Source: Euborellia annulipes (Eukaryota > Arthropoda > Insecta > Dermaptera > Anisolabididae). From it: DNA of 64,000 nt. The notes beneath the pieces are model-generated. The model made no database searches. It saw only the letters and a program-made list of their open reading frames with translations, and was not told where the DNA came from. The position numbers and the translations under genes are program-made. Below, piece after piece: positions 32,686-44,029 of the stretch (position 1 is its first letter; each line of letters opens with the position of its first letter). The DNA lies in NCBI GenBank assembly GCA_023213315.1, contig JAKCPI010009365.1, positions 1 to 64,000 on the forward strand. The letters are read 5' to 3'.

Positions 32686-32924
32686 CAAGGGCGGATCCAG
32701 AGGTGTTTCTCGGGGGGAGGGGGGAGGTAGTCTGGTGTGACTCGTCGCACAGCACACTATCTTTTCTTAATTTCGGTAATTTAAAGGCGCATTCTGTACT
32801 TGTTTGCCAGAATATAAATACAAATCAAATTTTTAAGTATTAATTTTTAAAATTTTACATTAAAAATTTAAATTTTTTTCAAATTGGGGGGGGGGTAAAC
32901 GGGGTAATTACCCCCGTGTCCGCG
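32686..32924. mobile_element. hAT-like MITE, 239 bp, carrying a right-hand hairpin relic
   Basis: An exact 8-bp duplication, ATTTAAGG, is at 32678-32685 and 32925-32932. The left end is CAAGGGCGGATCCAGAGG. The interior 'tctggtgtgactcgtcgcac' to 'tttgccaga' aligns with the right-hand hairpin of the double-hairpin element throughout. Related copies are at 38275-38540 and 39666-39860. Confidence 0.9.
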
Positions 32925-32939
32925 ATTTAAGGTGGAATA

Positions 32940-33910
32940 AATAAAATACTTTAATATAATATAGTATATAAAGCTGAGTTTCACTCCCTTATATAATAAC
33001 CAGTCTATCAGAAAAAAATTGGGGAGAAAAAATGACAACCAGTTTGAACATTAGCGGCACTAGAGGACTAACCCTGCTCCTCTCCCGTTAATGCTGTCAG
33101 TCTGTTGTTATTGATAAGTTTCTTTGAGCCTCTCCATAACAATCCTTTGCAAATGGTTTAGAAATTTCAGATGGGAAAAAAAAATTGTTACAGGGCGTTG
33201 GACGAAAAGTTCGATCAGACACAAATATTTTTCAGTATAGATTCACTAGATCAAGGGTCAAAATCGGTGACGAGTCGGCCTGTACTCTCCTTGTAAGCCA
33301 TCTTCAGAGCCGGTTAGTGAGAATAAATCAGTGGCATGACCGTAGCACCGAAAAGGACACGGAAGGAATTTCTGACTCCAAATTATGTTTTTATTTTGTG
33401 ATGTGTTAATTTTTTGGACCTGTCCGTTTATCCGTCTCAGATCAACTTCCCGTTGAAATTTCAAAATAGAAAATTTTGAAAAATTAACAAATTTGAGACA
33501 AATAAAGAATTACAAATTTCCCTCTTGTGTATTTAATCACTTTGTCCTCTAATAAAAGAATCTTCGAGAAACCTGAAATCATTCATGCGTATTAATCCTT
33601 TTTTTTTTTTACTTACATATATTTACACTAGTATATGTTAATTTGATGATGATCATTAAGTGAAATTTTTGCAAAATATCCTTCTTCTTTTTTTTGTGAC
33701 CTCAATCAAAACAAAAATGACTCGCAAGTCATCGCATCCGATATCGTCTACCTCATCTTGCTTGTATTGTGTGTGACCTAAAAGCCTTTATTTATTTTTT
33801 TACTTTCCATTAAAAAAAAAATCTATCCTAAATTTTTCTATAAATGAAAGTAATTGCTGTTGAGTGGGTCCGGTGACAGGAATTTCTCATGGGTGAGGGG
33901 ATTAGAAAAT
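32940..33910. other. interval without recognised features
   Basis: The segment 33120-33460 has a more balanced base composition and a 74-codon frame on the plus strand (33185-33409), but I recognise no domain, splice pattern or second copy. The rest is AT-rich with T runs at 33599 and 33799. Confidence 0.4.
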
Positions 33911-33917
33911 TTTTTTC

Positions 33918-34544
33918 CCAAAATCTGGTGTGACTGGTCTCACAGCACACAACTTTCTCTTCCCCTTCGGTAAGAGAAAGTTGTGCACCGTGCTGATCAC
34001 ACCAGATTTTTTGTGTCGAGATATATTTAGTTGCTCTTAGCACTTTAGTTCCAAATTTGACCAACGCGATGATTCATAGATGGCGCTGAGCTACGAATGC
34101 TTCCATATCAGTAAAGTGTACTTCAAACGATTTCCACGGAAAAATTCACTGATATACTTTTTAAAGAGCATCTAAACAATAGTTCGTTTATGAATTTTAA
34201 ACAAAATCATTGAAGCGAATTTTGAGAAAATCGAAAAAAACTGAAAAAATACATCAGTAAAGTACTAGTACTTTTTGGCCGATTTTGTTCAAAAGCTTAT
34301 TTTACCCATTTGGGAGGGTGCCTAACTTAATTATAAAATTTCAACCTCGTAGTTCTTTTAATTCCTGAGATATTTTGTTCACAGACAGACAGACAGACCA
34401 TGTCGCAAAAAACACTTTTTTTGGATTCAGGGGACCTCAAAACGTGTATATCCATCAAAATTTCGACATCGAATTTTAGACATGAATCCATTACTTTCCC
34501 TCTCTATATATTAACACATATATAGAGGTAAGAGAAAGTAAAAA
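33918..34544 (-). mobile_element. double-hairpin element, complete diverged copy
   Basis: Both hairpins are present (right 33918-34008; left ending about 34541). The body differs from other copies: 'ccatatcagtaaagtgtac' and 'acttcaaacgatttccac' replace the usual words, as in the 63535 copy. It represents a second subfamily. Confidence 0.88.
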
Positions 34545-34547
34545 TCA

Positions 34548-34795
34548 GAAAAAATCGATCATTTTTAATGATTTTTTTGCATTTTAAGGGGCAAAATCCT
34601 CCCCCCACATCCCCCCCTTGGATCCAAATGTTAATGTTTTTCAACTTTTCACTCCTCTAGACGTTCTGAAGAAATGTTAAGGCTAAAATATTCCTTTTCA
34701 TCCCTCTAAATTTGATTCATGGACCTATAATTAACGAAAAGGGGTGGAAATAAGTAGGGGGCTACCCCCGAAAACGGTACGTCCTGGGGGAAAAC
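34548..34795 (+). mobile_element. fragment of the TAA-type palindromic element
   Basis: It matches the right arm of 29894-31033, from 'tcagaaaaaatcgatcat' to 'cgaaaacggtacgt'. It abuts the end of the double-hairpin copy directly. Confidence 0.8.
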
Positions 34796-34807
34796 TACTA
34801 CTAATTA

Positions 34808-35010
34808 ACTAAAAAACTAATTACTAAATAAATATTGTTCTCAGTTTTTAACATCCGTCTATTGATTTCCCATTTTCCAATTATTAAGTTAAGATTAAAA
34901 ACGCGATTTTAATACCCTTAATTGAAACTGAAAATTTTCAGTTAAACGCCTACGATCCGAAAAAAAAGTTTCACTTGCATCGTGGTTTCATAAAACCACA
35001 CAATTTTTTT
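34808..35010 (-). repeat. dispersed repeat ending in a GTGGTTT hairpin
   Basis: It shares 'aaaacgcgattttaatac', 'gttaaacgcctacgatccg' and 'cgtggtttcataaaaccac' with 60512-61260, where the other copy is split by a SINE-2. The end forms a GTGGTTT/AAACCAC hairpin. Confidence 0.75.
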
Positions 35011-35675
35011 TTAATACGGCAAAAAAAAATCTGGTGTGACTTTACCATTTATGTTCATATATAGAAAATTAAAGATACAGTCTCGGTAGATTTTTTTTAT
35101 ATACAAAGCGCCTTGCTTGCATCTATCCAGACGAGCGTCATTGGACCCTCCTTTGTTTTTTTTTTTGCTAACACACACCGGATTTAATAATCAAATCTGA
35201 AAATAATTGCGCTTGAATAAAAAAAAAAATAAATAAAATGGAAAATCCCTTAAATAAATGAATGATTCATCAAAATCTCTGTCTGTCTGGCAAATTATCT
35301 TTTGCAAATCAAAGGGGGGGGGGGGGGCTTGATCTCCAAGGCGCTAATAAATTTTATATTTATCTATCAAGCAGAGTTCAGAGTATACAAATAATAACAA
35401 CAACAACAACAGTACAAAGGTTATATTTTGGAAAATTTTCTGGCTGTCTACTGCACTTTGATTTTAAACTTTGAATTAACCTAATTTATCGAGAGGTTTG
35501 ATTTTTATCTAAAACTTTTTATTTTATTTTTTTTTTTTTATATAAGAGTCTATACTTGAGTGTTTTGTTTTAACAAAAAATTGTATTTTGTTGTTACCAA
35601 ATTATGGTCTCTGTGCCCACATTTTGTCCTTTTAAAAAAACAGTTTAAGTTATTAATTATACTTGTCTATGAATT

Positions 35676-35929
35676 TTTTTTTTTTTTAAACATTCACACT
35701 TTTTTCTCATTCACACACACACATTCATACAGTCTTTTCGGCAACTTAGGCCATTTAAGACTTTGACGATAACCGTTGTAATTAATATATCAATTTGGGG
35801 TTCAGGCATTTCTATTTAAGCCATCTGGTATCCAAATGGCTTAAATAAAATCATCGGACTGCCTGGGTCCGAACCCGCGACGTTTGGTATAGGAGGGAGG
35901 CGCGCTACTTACTACGCCACACCCGGGGG
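35676..35929 (-). mobile_element. SINE-1, full length with 14-bp duplication
   Basis: The T run (tail) is followed by the CA-rich tract, 'gtcttttcggcaacttagg', 'aagccatctggtatccaaa', then 'ctgcctgggtccgaacccgc' (B box) and 'gcgcgctacttactacgcc' (A-box region). The duplication cttgtctatgaatt is at 35662-35675 and 35930-35943. This copy defines the family's ends. Confidence 0.93.
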
Positions 35930-35990
35930 CTTGTCTATGAATTGCAAATACACTTTTCATCACTCTAAAATTTTTCTTTTTATCATTTAA

Positions 35991-37200
35991 GGTGCGCGTC
36001 TCGGGGTGCTAATTTTGGGAGTTTTTTTTTTTTTTTTTGGAATGGGTGCATAAGGTCCGAAGACCTATAATGACCAATAGTCACATGCAGCCAGGAAGAA
36101 AATAAAAACAAAAGGAGAAGCATAAAGGGGAAACTCAACTGCGGGAACTGAGAAGATGCCTGTTGAGGTTAGACTTGAAAGTCTGAAGATTGTAGGTTTT
36201 GGGGAAGATAGACGCAGGGAGCTTGTTCCAATCACGGGAGGTCATGGGGACAAAGGAAGAATGAAATTGTTTTGTTCTGTTAGTCGTGATCTGAACAGCA
36301 TAGGGATGCTGGGAAGATGCCTCTCTTGTGTTCCGTGAATATGTTGCATTGGGTGGGATAATTGATTTTAATTCGGCAGAGCATTGACCATGGTAATACC
36401 TGTAGAAGAGAGATAGTGCAGATACTCTTCTTCTATGATCTAGTGACTGTAGGGATGCAGTAAGGGTAGAATCACCTATCAGTCTAATTGCACGCCTCTG
36501 TATGGCTTCCAAGGAGGAGAGAGCGTCTTTCGACGCCCCTCGCCAAAGGTGGGAACAATATTCAAGACACGGCCGAATTTGGGCTTTATAGAGGATTAGG
36601 AGTTGTTGGGAGGAAAAGTAACGCTTCGTTTTGAATAGGAAACCCAATTTCCTTGCGGTAGATTTAACCACAGAAGAGATGTGGTTGCTCCAGGAGAGAT
36701 CAGATGTAACTGTCACTCCCAGAACAGAAAATGAATCTTTGAACTCGAGGCCATTATTGCTGTAAATGAGGGGAGGGCAAATCCTATTTTTTTGTCTAGA
36801 AATTAAACAACATTGGGTTTTTTGGGAATTGAAGTTTCCAGCGGCCACAATTTTGAAGCTATCGACCTCAAATTTTTTTTAAATTAAAGCTATTTAAAAT
36901 ATCTACAAATAATAGAAGCCCTTTTTTTGATTTTCGAAAAAATAAATTTTTTTTTTTTAGATTAATCGCATTAAATAAAAGATATTTAAAAAAAGGAGCT
37001 CTATAAGTTGTAGATAATTAAATTAGTAATCATTGTGTTAAAAAATAATTAATTTTCTACCCTTAATTAATTAGCTGGAATCTTTAGAATGAAATGGAAT
37101 AAATCCCTTGTATTCCTATGGAAAAAACTAACGCCATCTCTTGCCGCCTAGAGTAACTCGGTAGTCAATCGTGTTCTAACCGTTTTTCGAGACGCGCACT
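35991..37200. mobile_element. TTAA-flanked element with GGTGCGCGTCTCG ends
   Basis: TTAA lies at 35987-35990 and 37201-37204. The left end is GGTGCGCGTCTCG and the right the complement of AGTGCGCGTCTCG. TTAA duplications are made by piggyBac and Kolobok elements; which applies here is unknown. It contains a LINE fragment (36019-36853) as a later passenger, so the element proper is about 370 bp. Confidence 0.7.
36019..36853 (-). pseudogene. 5'-truncated LINE with 237-codon reverse transcriptase C-terminus
   Basis: The frame from about 36850 to the stop at 36135 reads KTQCCLISR, LGVTVTSDLSWSNHI, LYKAQIRPCLEYCSHLW, QRRAIRLIG and SLDHRRRVSALSLFYRYYH. This is the region after the catalytic domain of jockey/CR1/RTE-like non-LTR retrotransposons. 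The catalytic part (FADD box) is absent, and the apparent start codon is not the true start. A 3' untranslated segment of about 95 bp ends in a T run (A tail) at 36019-36038. A possible duplication 'aattttg' flanks it. The frame is intact over 237 codons, implying a rather recent insertion. Confidence 0.85.
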
Positions 37201-37413
37201 TTAATATAAGAAAGTAAAATTGATATTTAAAAAAAAATAGGTTAAATGGAAAATTAAAAGAAGAAGAGAACAAAAAAAACAAAAACAAAAAAAACAGGTC
37301 AGTTAGAGAAATAGACGAATAAAAAAAAAAATAAAAATAAAGAGGTCATATTTATTAAAGTTTACGAAGAACACGAAAAGCCCTCAGGTAGAAATAAATA
37401 AATAAACGTAGTG

Positions 37414-37553
37414 AAAGAGAGGGAGAGAGAGAGAGAGAGGAGAGAGAGATAATCAATCGAAATGAAAGGAAACAGTTAATAAATATACACTTGTGTTACT
37501 TTAACCTGTAAAGTCACTTCTCTCTCTCTCTCTCTCTCTCTATCTCTTTGACT
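37414..37553. repeat. (GA)n and (CT)n tracts facing each other
   Basis: A purine run (37414-37452) and a pyrimidine run (37518-37553) lie 65 bp apart and can form an imperfect stem or cruciform. A similar pair occurs at 52885-53020. Confidence 0.7.
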
Positions 37554-37699
37554 TGTGGACTTTGAATTGGAATCTTTAACTATTGACATTTGCCTATTAC
37601 ACCTGATAATGCTAAAACTACACTTTACTTTATAAATAAGAAATTATATATAATATTTAAGATTATTATATATATCGCGTAGGTAAGCCGCGAAACGGA

Positions 37700-37921
37700 A
37701 ATTTATATAATTAGATATTACTTCATGTACCCGAAAAAAGATGTAAGGGGGTCCCGATGGCTAAATTTGCTTTCCAACTGAGTTCATATACCCGAATGCC
37801 GTGCTGTGGTCTAGTGGTAAGGGCACACTGAGCGCAAATCGGTGGATCCGTGGTTCGACTCCCGGCGGCACCCCCTTACATCTTTTTTCGGGTACATGAA
37901 GTAATATCTAATTATATAAAC
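37700..37921. repeat. inverted repeat enclosing a tRNA-like sequence
   Basis: Arms 'tacttcatgtacccgaaaa' (37720) and the complement 'ttcgggtacatgaagta' (37893) are perfect over about 45 bp. The loop has 'gtgctgtggtctagtggtaag' (canonical A box TGGTCTAGTGG) and 'ggttcgactcc' (canonical B box). A GTGCTGT/GCGGCAC acceptor stem with two wobble pairs can be drawn. The T stem has mismatches, so I call it a tRNA-derived relic, not a tRNA gene. Confidence 0.8.
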
Positions 37922-38187
37922 TACACTTTACGTTAAATTGAAAAAAAAAAAAAAACTGATGTGTCCAGCAGATCAACACATTTCTCCTCCCTCCAGCTGG
38001 CCCGGGCCCGCCTGCCGCGGATTCTTTCTTAATCAACTCGTTTTAGGCAATTAATAGGATAATAAAAATACATATCTGGCATATTAAAAAATACCACCAT
38101 TTTATCCTTTAATAAAATCTTATAGTATCTGTCTGTCTGAATTTATCCAATCCGAGTCCATTCCCCGATCTCTTGAAGAAAAAATTT

Positions 38188-38963
38188 ATTATTATTTTAT
38201 TATTTGAAATCTCTATCTGGATCCCTGTTTATTTACCCGAGGTGCTTTCGTGCACGAACACACACACCTCAAACCAAGGGCGGATACAGGGGGGGGTAAA
38301 GGGGCTAATTACCCCCCCCCGGGATTTGAAAAAAATACCTTTTTTTTGCAAAAAAATTTATTTTTAATGTAAAATTTTACAAATTAATACTTAAAAATTT
38401 GATTTGTATTTATATTCTGGCAAACAAGTATAGAATGCGCCTTTAAATTACTGAAATTAAGAAAAAAAATAGTGTGCTGTGCGACGAGTCACACCAGATT
38501 ACCCCCCCCTCCCCGAGAAGCACCTCTGGGTCCGCCCTTGCTTCAAACCCAACCGCCCTCAGGCCGTAGCCATCTACCGGCACCCCCTGAAGTTGCATTA
38601 TTTCCTATCTCTAACTCCTCCTCCTGCTTTCGTTTCTAATCCTTATTTCTGATTCCTTTTATCTAACCTCTTCTATGCTAGGGAGGATGTCCTAGTTTGT
38701 GGAGGGACTCCCTCAGCACCGGCTCCTTTCGAGGAATGTTTCACTGAGAGGGAATCTTCTTTACTCAACTCCCTCTCCCCGTAGAGTTGCCTGGGGACTA
38801 TTGTAGTAAGATCCAATATCCCAATCCAGTGCCTATTTGAGGATTTGTTTACATTAAATAAATATTTTTATTATTTGATGAAGGAATCCCGCACTCTCAG
38901 GATTTAAACAGCGATCTTATTTGTACAAAGCCGACACCCTAGCCAGCTAAACTAGCAAGCCCC
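38188..38963 (-). mobile_element. SINE-2, full length, interrupted by a hAT-like MITE
   Basis: The tail (attattattttattatttg) and the body words 'gtttatttacccgagg', 'ccgtagccatctaccgg' and 'ggatttgtttacatta' are present, and the tRNA-like head at 38880-38963 has a degenerate B box. The MITE at 38275-38540 sits between 'cacacctcaaac' and 'cttcaaaccc'. Confidence 0.85.
38275..38540. mobile_element. hAT-like MITE, 266 bp, hairpin-carrying family
   Basis: An 8-bp duplication with one mismatch (CCTCAAAC at 38267-38274, CTTCAAAC at 38541-38548) flanks ends CAAGGGCGGATAC and the complement of CAAGGGCGGACCC. The interior is the reverse of the 32686-32924 copy and includes the hairpin relic 'tgtgctgtgcgacgagtcac'. 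Confidence 0.88.
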
Positions 38964-39091
38964 TCTAAGAAAAAAAAAAAAAAAATTAATTATATAACAA
39001 TTTTAATTATATTTCATTTGAGAGACTTACTTATTTAATTATTTTAATTAATTGGCTTTAAGTTTTTATAGAACAAAACAAAACTCAATGC

Positions 39092-39304
39092 ACGCCCAAC
39101 GTGCCTATCTTCTATACCGAGGGTCGCGGGGTCGGCTCCCAGGCAGTCCGATGATTTGATATAGGCTTGAATAAGAATGCCTAAACCCCAAATGTATATA
39201 TTAACAAATAACGAGTATCGTTTAGTCTTATATGGCCTGAGTTGCCGAGAAGACTGTGTGTATGTGTGTGTGTGAGTGGGGAAAAAGTGTGGTGTTAAAA
39301 AAAA
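39092..39304 (+). mobile_element. SINE-1 with 10-bp duplication
   Basis: The head is shortened ('acgtgcctatcttctatacc' then 'gggtcgcggggtcggctccc'), the body normal ('tatggcctgagttgccgag') and the tail A-rich. The duplication aactcaatgc is at 39082-39091 and 39305-39314. Confidence 0.88.
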
Positions 39305-39349
39305 AACTCAATGCTTTTCAATAAGCATATTTATTTTCTGCAATTTTTT

Positions 39350-39655
39350 ACGCCTATAATAGCGGAGTGTCCGTCCGTCCGTCTGAAACGCTCTGTTTGA
39401 CAAATATTCCGTTGAAATCTTGAGATCTTATAGACGATATTATGGAGAGTCCAGGAAAAATATTCGGGTCCGGAAATTTCTAATACCTTAAGAGTTATTA
39501 ATTCCTAAAGTTACGATTTCTCCCATAGGAAATGTATAGAGAAATATTTATGTATTCTTTGCTTTTATGTATTCTATGAATGTAAACAAATCTTCAAGCA
39601 GGCACTGGATTGGAGGATTGGATCTCACCAGGCAACTCTACTAGGAGAGGGAGTT
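39350..39655 (+). mobile_element. Helitron-like fragment joined to SINE-2 sequence
   Basis: It shares 'tcctaaagttacgatttctc', 'ttctatgaatgtaaacaaat' with 50450-50819 reversed, and then 'ggcaactctactaggagagg' with SINE-2. The joint supports exchange of sequence between the two families. Both ends are undefined. Confidence 0.55.
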
Positions 39656-39665
39656 GCTGTCACAC

Positions 39666-39860
39666 AGTGGCGGATCCAGAGGAGGTTTTCGGGGGGGGGG
39701 GGTAATCTGGTGTGACTGATCGCACAGCACACAATTTTTTCTTATTATCGGTAATTTAAAGATGCATTCTGTAGTTGTTTACCAGAATATATATACAACA
39801 ATTTTTAAGTTTTTAAAATTTTATATTAAAAATACAATTTTTTTCCCAAAAAAATATTTT
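39666..39860 (+). mobile_element. hAT-like MITE, hairpin-carrying family, right end unclear
   Basis: The left end is CAGTGGCGGATCCAGAGG, then a G run and the hairpin relic 'tctggtgtgactgatcgcac'. It aligns with 32686-32924 to about 39860, after which the match fades. Confidence 0.7.
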
Positions 39861-40418
39861 TCTCAAATCTCGGGGCGATTCCGTTATAAGAATTTCAATA
39901 ATAAAAAAAATTTTTTTCATAGGATTATATTAATTAATACGTCGTCTGAAAAATTGCGCCAGTGGTCCAGCGCAGATCGTTTGGAGGGGGGCACCAATGA
40001 GAGCGAAGCCCGCCGAGGGGCTCGGCTTATTTAGTAGAAATTATTAGCTACGTCGAAAATTTAAATAACCTCAAATGGAGGGCTCGTTTAAGGCCTTGAG
40101 AAAAATTATGTTATATGTTGGCAAAGTTAGATTTTTTTTTTTTTTTGGCATGTCATTTGAGATTGCTTTAGGTTAAATAAGACATTGACCTAAAATATAG
40201 ATTCAAGTGGCGAGGGCAAGTTTAGTTTAACTAAAACTCCTCTTGCTTGCCAAAGTCTGATTTCACTTTAAAAATAATATAATTTAAATAAATAATATTC
40301 ATTGATGTTAGTGACGACATAATTAATAATAATTTCGGGTAAATAAAAAAAAAAAAAAAAAAATATTCAACTGTTTGTAAATGGATATGTTTTGTAATCC
40401 TATTGAATGTGATATACA

Positions 40419-40444
40419 GTGTGTGTGTGTGTGTGTGTGTGTTT
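40419..40444 (+). repeat. (GT)n microsatellite
   Basis: About 12 GT units. It is flanked by AT-rich, unassigned sequence (40060-40600). Confidence 0.9.
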
Positions 40445-41246
40445 ATCGATGTATATACGTATATGGCAGGTGCGTGTGCACTCAAAGGCACACGACACAC
40501 ATTGATTGAGCAAACACAAATCTGTTTTTACTTTCCTCTATTAGTATTTTAATATTGTGGATGAATTTTATATGATTAATTAGCGAATAATAATTGTGAG
40601 ATTTAATTTTACTTTCTCTTACCTCTATATATGTTAATATAGAGAGAGAGAAAGTATTGGATTCATGTCAAAAATTCGATGTCGAGATTTTGATGGATAT
40701 ACACGTTTTGAGGTCCCCTGAATCCAAAAAAGTGGTTTTCGCGACATGGTCTGTCTGTGGGTGTTGGTGAATAAAATATCTCAAGAACGAATTGAGCTAG
40801 GAGGTTGAAATTTTATATTTAAGTTAGACACCTCCCCGGAGCGTGAAATTAAGCTTTTAATCAAAATCGGTCAAAGAGTACTAGTACTTTACTGATGTAG
40901 TTTTTCAGTTTTTTTTCGATTTTCTCAAAATTCGCTCCAACGATTTTTTTTAAATTCATAAATCAATTATTTTTTAGATTCTCTTTAAAATGTATATTCT
41001 CATTTTGCCATTGAAATCTTCTGAAGACCACTTTACTCTTGTACTCCATAGAAAAGATAGGAGAAATAGTAACAAAATATAAATATTTTCACATACATAT
41101 AAATTTTACATCTTGGAAATCGAATATACCGCGTACTGTTGGAATCTAAATATGTCGAGACAAAAAATCTGGTGTGACAAGCACAAATCACAATTTTCGA
41201 TTACTGTAGATAAGAGAAAGTTGTGTGCTGTGCGGACAGTCACACC

Positions 41247-42504
41247 TAGGGACACGAAAAAAGTATCGATACTTACTGGTATCGATACTTTTGTTTCGAT
41301 ACTAGTACTTTTTTTACTCGATACTTTTTTTTCGATACTTTGCTCATATGAGTACTTGATTGCCGGTATCGAATGAAAAGTACTCATTCAAATATAATTT
41401 TTTTTTTAAGTTTTTTCGGCAGCTTAGGCCATATAGACAGACTTTAAACGTTGTACAAATATTTTAATTGCCATTCTACCAAAGAATATAGTATATTCTT
41501 TTATATTTTTTTTTCTCTCGTTGATATATAACAGAAGGTCGATATTTGTGGGATAGACTTTATTTCATCATATTCCTAATAATTATTTATTACTAATGGA
41601 AAATTTGATACTTTTTAATAAAAACCCTTGAAGGGTTAAATTGAATTTAATAACATGTCTAATTAAATTTTTTTTTTTTGTATTATTGCAAACTGTATTC
41701 ACTAAATTTAAAAGTGCGAAAATATTAAATAGAAAAGCCAAATTATAAACTAAATAATAACACTTGTCGATAAGGTTTAATTCACAAGAAATCTGATTAG
41801 TGAATTTAGTACGTACCTTTTTTTTATAGTGAATTCAGATATGTAGCCTAATTAGAATTTTTCCATCAGGCACAGTTTTAGATATATAGAGAAAAAAAAA
41901 TTTTAATAGAAAATATGCTCTAAAACGGGTCTTATTTTGAATTTTCAAGATTTTTTTTTCAAAACTTAAAAAACTCGATTTTTCTTAATTTTGAGCCGTT
42001 TACGGCACGTCTAAATTATTGGGGTGAAACTTTATATGTATTAAAACTATCTGCATATTTTTAAGCGGAGTCGACTTTAAAAAATCTGATGGGGAAAAAC
42101 TGAAATTATATTTGAATTTATGAAAAATACTTGTAGAATCTCATATCTTTATTCTTGTGAAAGAAAAAAAGTTCATTTTTGTCGACCAGTGAAAATGGAC
42201 AGACTTTTATTTTTGCGAAATCTTTATTTTGGTTGAGAAAGCCTCCTCCTCCTGGTGCTCATTACTTTGGGAAAATGGCATACCAATATACCGCATTAAT
42301 CTTCCGTTGGGCCTTTTGAACGACGTCAGGAGCCTAAGATGCCGAAAAAACTTAAAAAAAGAGGAAAAATACTCATACTTTAAAAAATACTCGATACCTA
42401 CTGGTATCGATACTTTTCATCCGATACTTTATGGTATCGATACTTTCCTTTCGATACGATACCAAGTACAAGTATCGATACTTTTTTTCGATACCGTATC
42501 CCTA
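41247..42504. mobile_element. hAT-like element, 1,258 bp, TAGGGA ends
   Basis: Exact 8-bp duplication GTCACACC at 41239-41246 and 42505-42512. Termini are TAGGGACACGAAAAAAG and the complement of TAGGGATACGG; the plant hAT element Ac has a TAGGGATGAAA end, so the type fits. Subterminal regions repeat 'gtatcgatacttt' many times in both orientations. The interior holds a short TAA-type element (41761-42191). The 111-codon frame at 42229-42564 runs through repeat sequence and has no recognised domain. Confidence 0.92.
41761..42191. mobile_element. short relative of the TAA-type palindromic element
   Basis: It begins CACTTGTCGATAAGG after TAA, with 'acaagaaatctgattagtg' as in 12657-13840, and ends GTCGACCAGTG. 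The internal palindrome has collapsed, leaving 431 bp. The right flank is AAA where TAA is expected. Confidence 0.75.
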
Positions 42505-42707
42505 GTCACACCAGATTTTTTTATTAATAAAGCATTAACTGTGAAAATTCTTGATGAATTTTGATAGATTCTTTTTTATGCAATTAGGAGATACAAAATA
42601 TTTTCTAATTAAATAATTTAATTCCATATAAAAGATAAAAATGAAAAAATTAAAATTCATTATTTATATGATTAATTATAAAATACTACTTGTGAGATTT
42701 AATTTTT

Positions 42708-42976
42708 ATTATTTTCTCTTACCTATATGTAAAATTTAAAAAACATATATATATATTAGAGAGAGAGAAAGTATTGGATTCATGTCAAAAATTCCATAAA
42801 ACTAAAACTAAATATACATCTTGAAAATCAAATGTACCGTACTGTCGGAAATGTCGGGAACTAAATATATGTCGACACAAAAAAATCTTGTGTGACAAGC
42901 ACAGAACACAACTTTCGATTACCGAAGGTAAGAGAAAGTTGTGTGCTGTGCGACCAGTCACACCAGATTTTTTTTT
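42708..42976 (+). mobile_element. double-hairpin element with large internal deletion
   Basis: Both hairpins are present, but the body between 'catgtcaaaaattc' (42795) and 'tacatcttgaaaatc' (42822) is deleted, leaving about 268 bp. This shows that the two ends are kept even when the body is lost. Confidence 0.9.
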
Positions 42977-43356
42977 CACTTTCAATTCAATAACACCGAA
43001 ACTACTCGACGGATTTTCATGAATTATTTTTCATTGGGTTTAGAATTTTACGAGGGTGGTTGTATTTAAAAAAAATTCATTTAGGGGGGTCTAGGAATAA
43101 AACGATACTTGGTTTTAGTTGGAATGCCTGCCTATAACCCTACTAATCTAGATATACAGTATGTTAAATTCAACAATCTTGGAATTATAATACAAAATTG
43201 TTACCTCGTTATTTTATAAACAATTTTTGTTTGAAATTTTTTTTTTTTTTTAAGTGTTATTTAGCCTATCTAATCTATATTAAAAAAAGAACATATTTGT
43301 TTAGAAATATTTTTTAGTAAGTACGTATATACTTACGTAGATTAAAATTAATTATT

Positions 43357-43994
43357 TTGACTTTCTTTTACCTATATATGTTAATATATAGAAAGTATTG
43401 GATTCATGTCAAAAATTCGATGTCGAGATTTTAATGGATATACAAGTTGTGAGGTCCCCTGAATCCAAAAAAGTGGTTTTCGCGTCATGGTCTGTCTGTG
43501 AACAAAATATCTCAAGAACGAAAAGAGCCAGGAAGTTGAAATTTTATATTTAAGTTAGGCACCCCCATGGGACGTCACACGAAGCTTTTGAACAAAATCG
43601 ACCAAAGAGTACTAGTACTTTACTGATGCACTTTTTCAGTTTTTTTCGATTTTCTCAAAATTTGCTCCAACGATTTTTTTAAAATTCAAAAATCAATTAT
43701 TTTTTAGATTCTCTTTAAAATGTATATTCTCATTTTGTGATTGAAATCTTCTGAAGACCACTTTACTCTTGTACTCCATAGGAAAGATAGGAGAAATGGT
43801 TGCCATGGTAACAAAATATAAATATTCTCCCTTGTTTATAAATTTTACATCTTTAAATTCGAACCGTACCCTACTGTCGGAAACTAAATACATGTCGACA
43901 CAAAAAATCTGGTGTGACAAGCACAGAGCACAACTTTCGATTACCGAAGGTAAGAGATAGCTGTGTGCTGTGCAACCAGTCACACTAGATTTAT
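43357..43994 (+). mobile_element. double-hairpin element, complete copy
   Basis: Left hairpin with a shortened second arm (43357-43399), typical body, right hairpin 43903-43992 with one mutated arm (cacactaga). Confidence 0.92.
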
Positions 43995-44029
43995 ATATAC
44001 TGTATATATATTAATGCACAAAACAATTT

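Larger units (their letters stand above)
40607..42523 (+). mobile_element. double-hairpin element, complete, split by a hAT-like element
   Basis: The left hairpin starts at 40607 and the body runs to the right hairpin at 41168. The second arm is interrupted after GTCACACC (41239-41246) and completed at 42505-42520 (gtcacaccagattttt). Without the insertion it would be about 660 bp. Confidence 0.92.

Noticed and set aside
42229..42564. 111-codon frame as a transposase fragment in the hAT-like element
   Set aside because: No hAT transposase motif could be seen, and half of it is the 'tatcgatactt' subterminal repeat.
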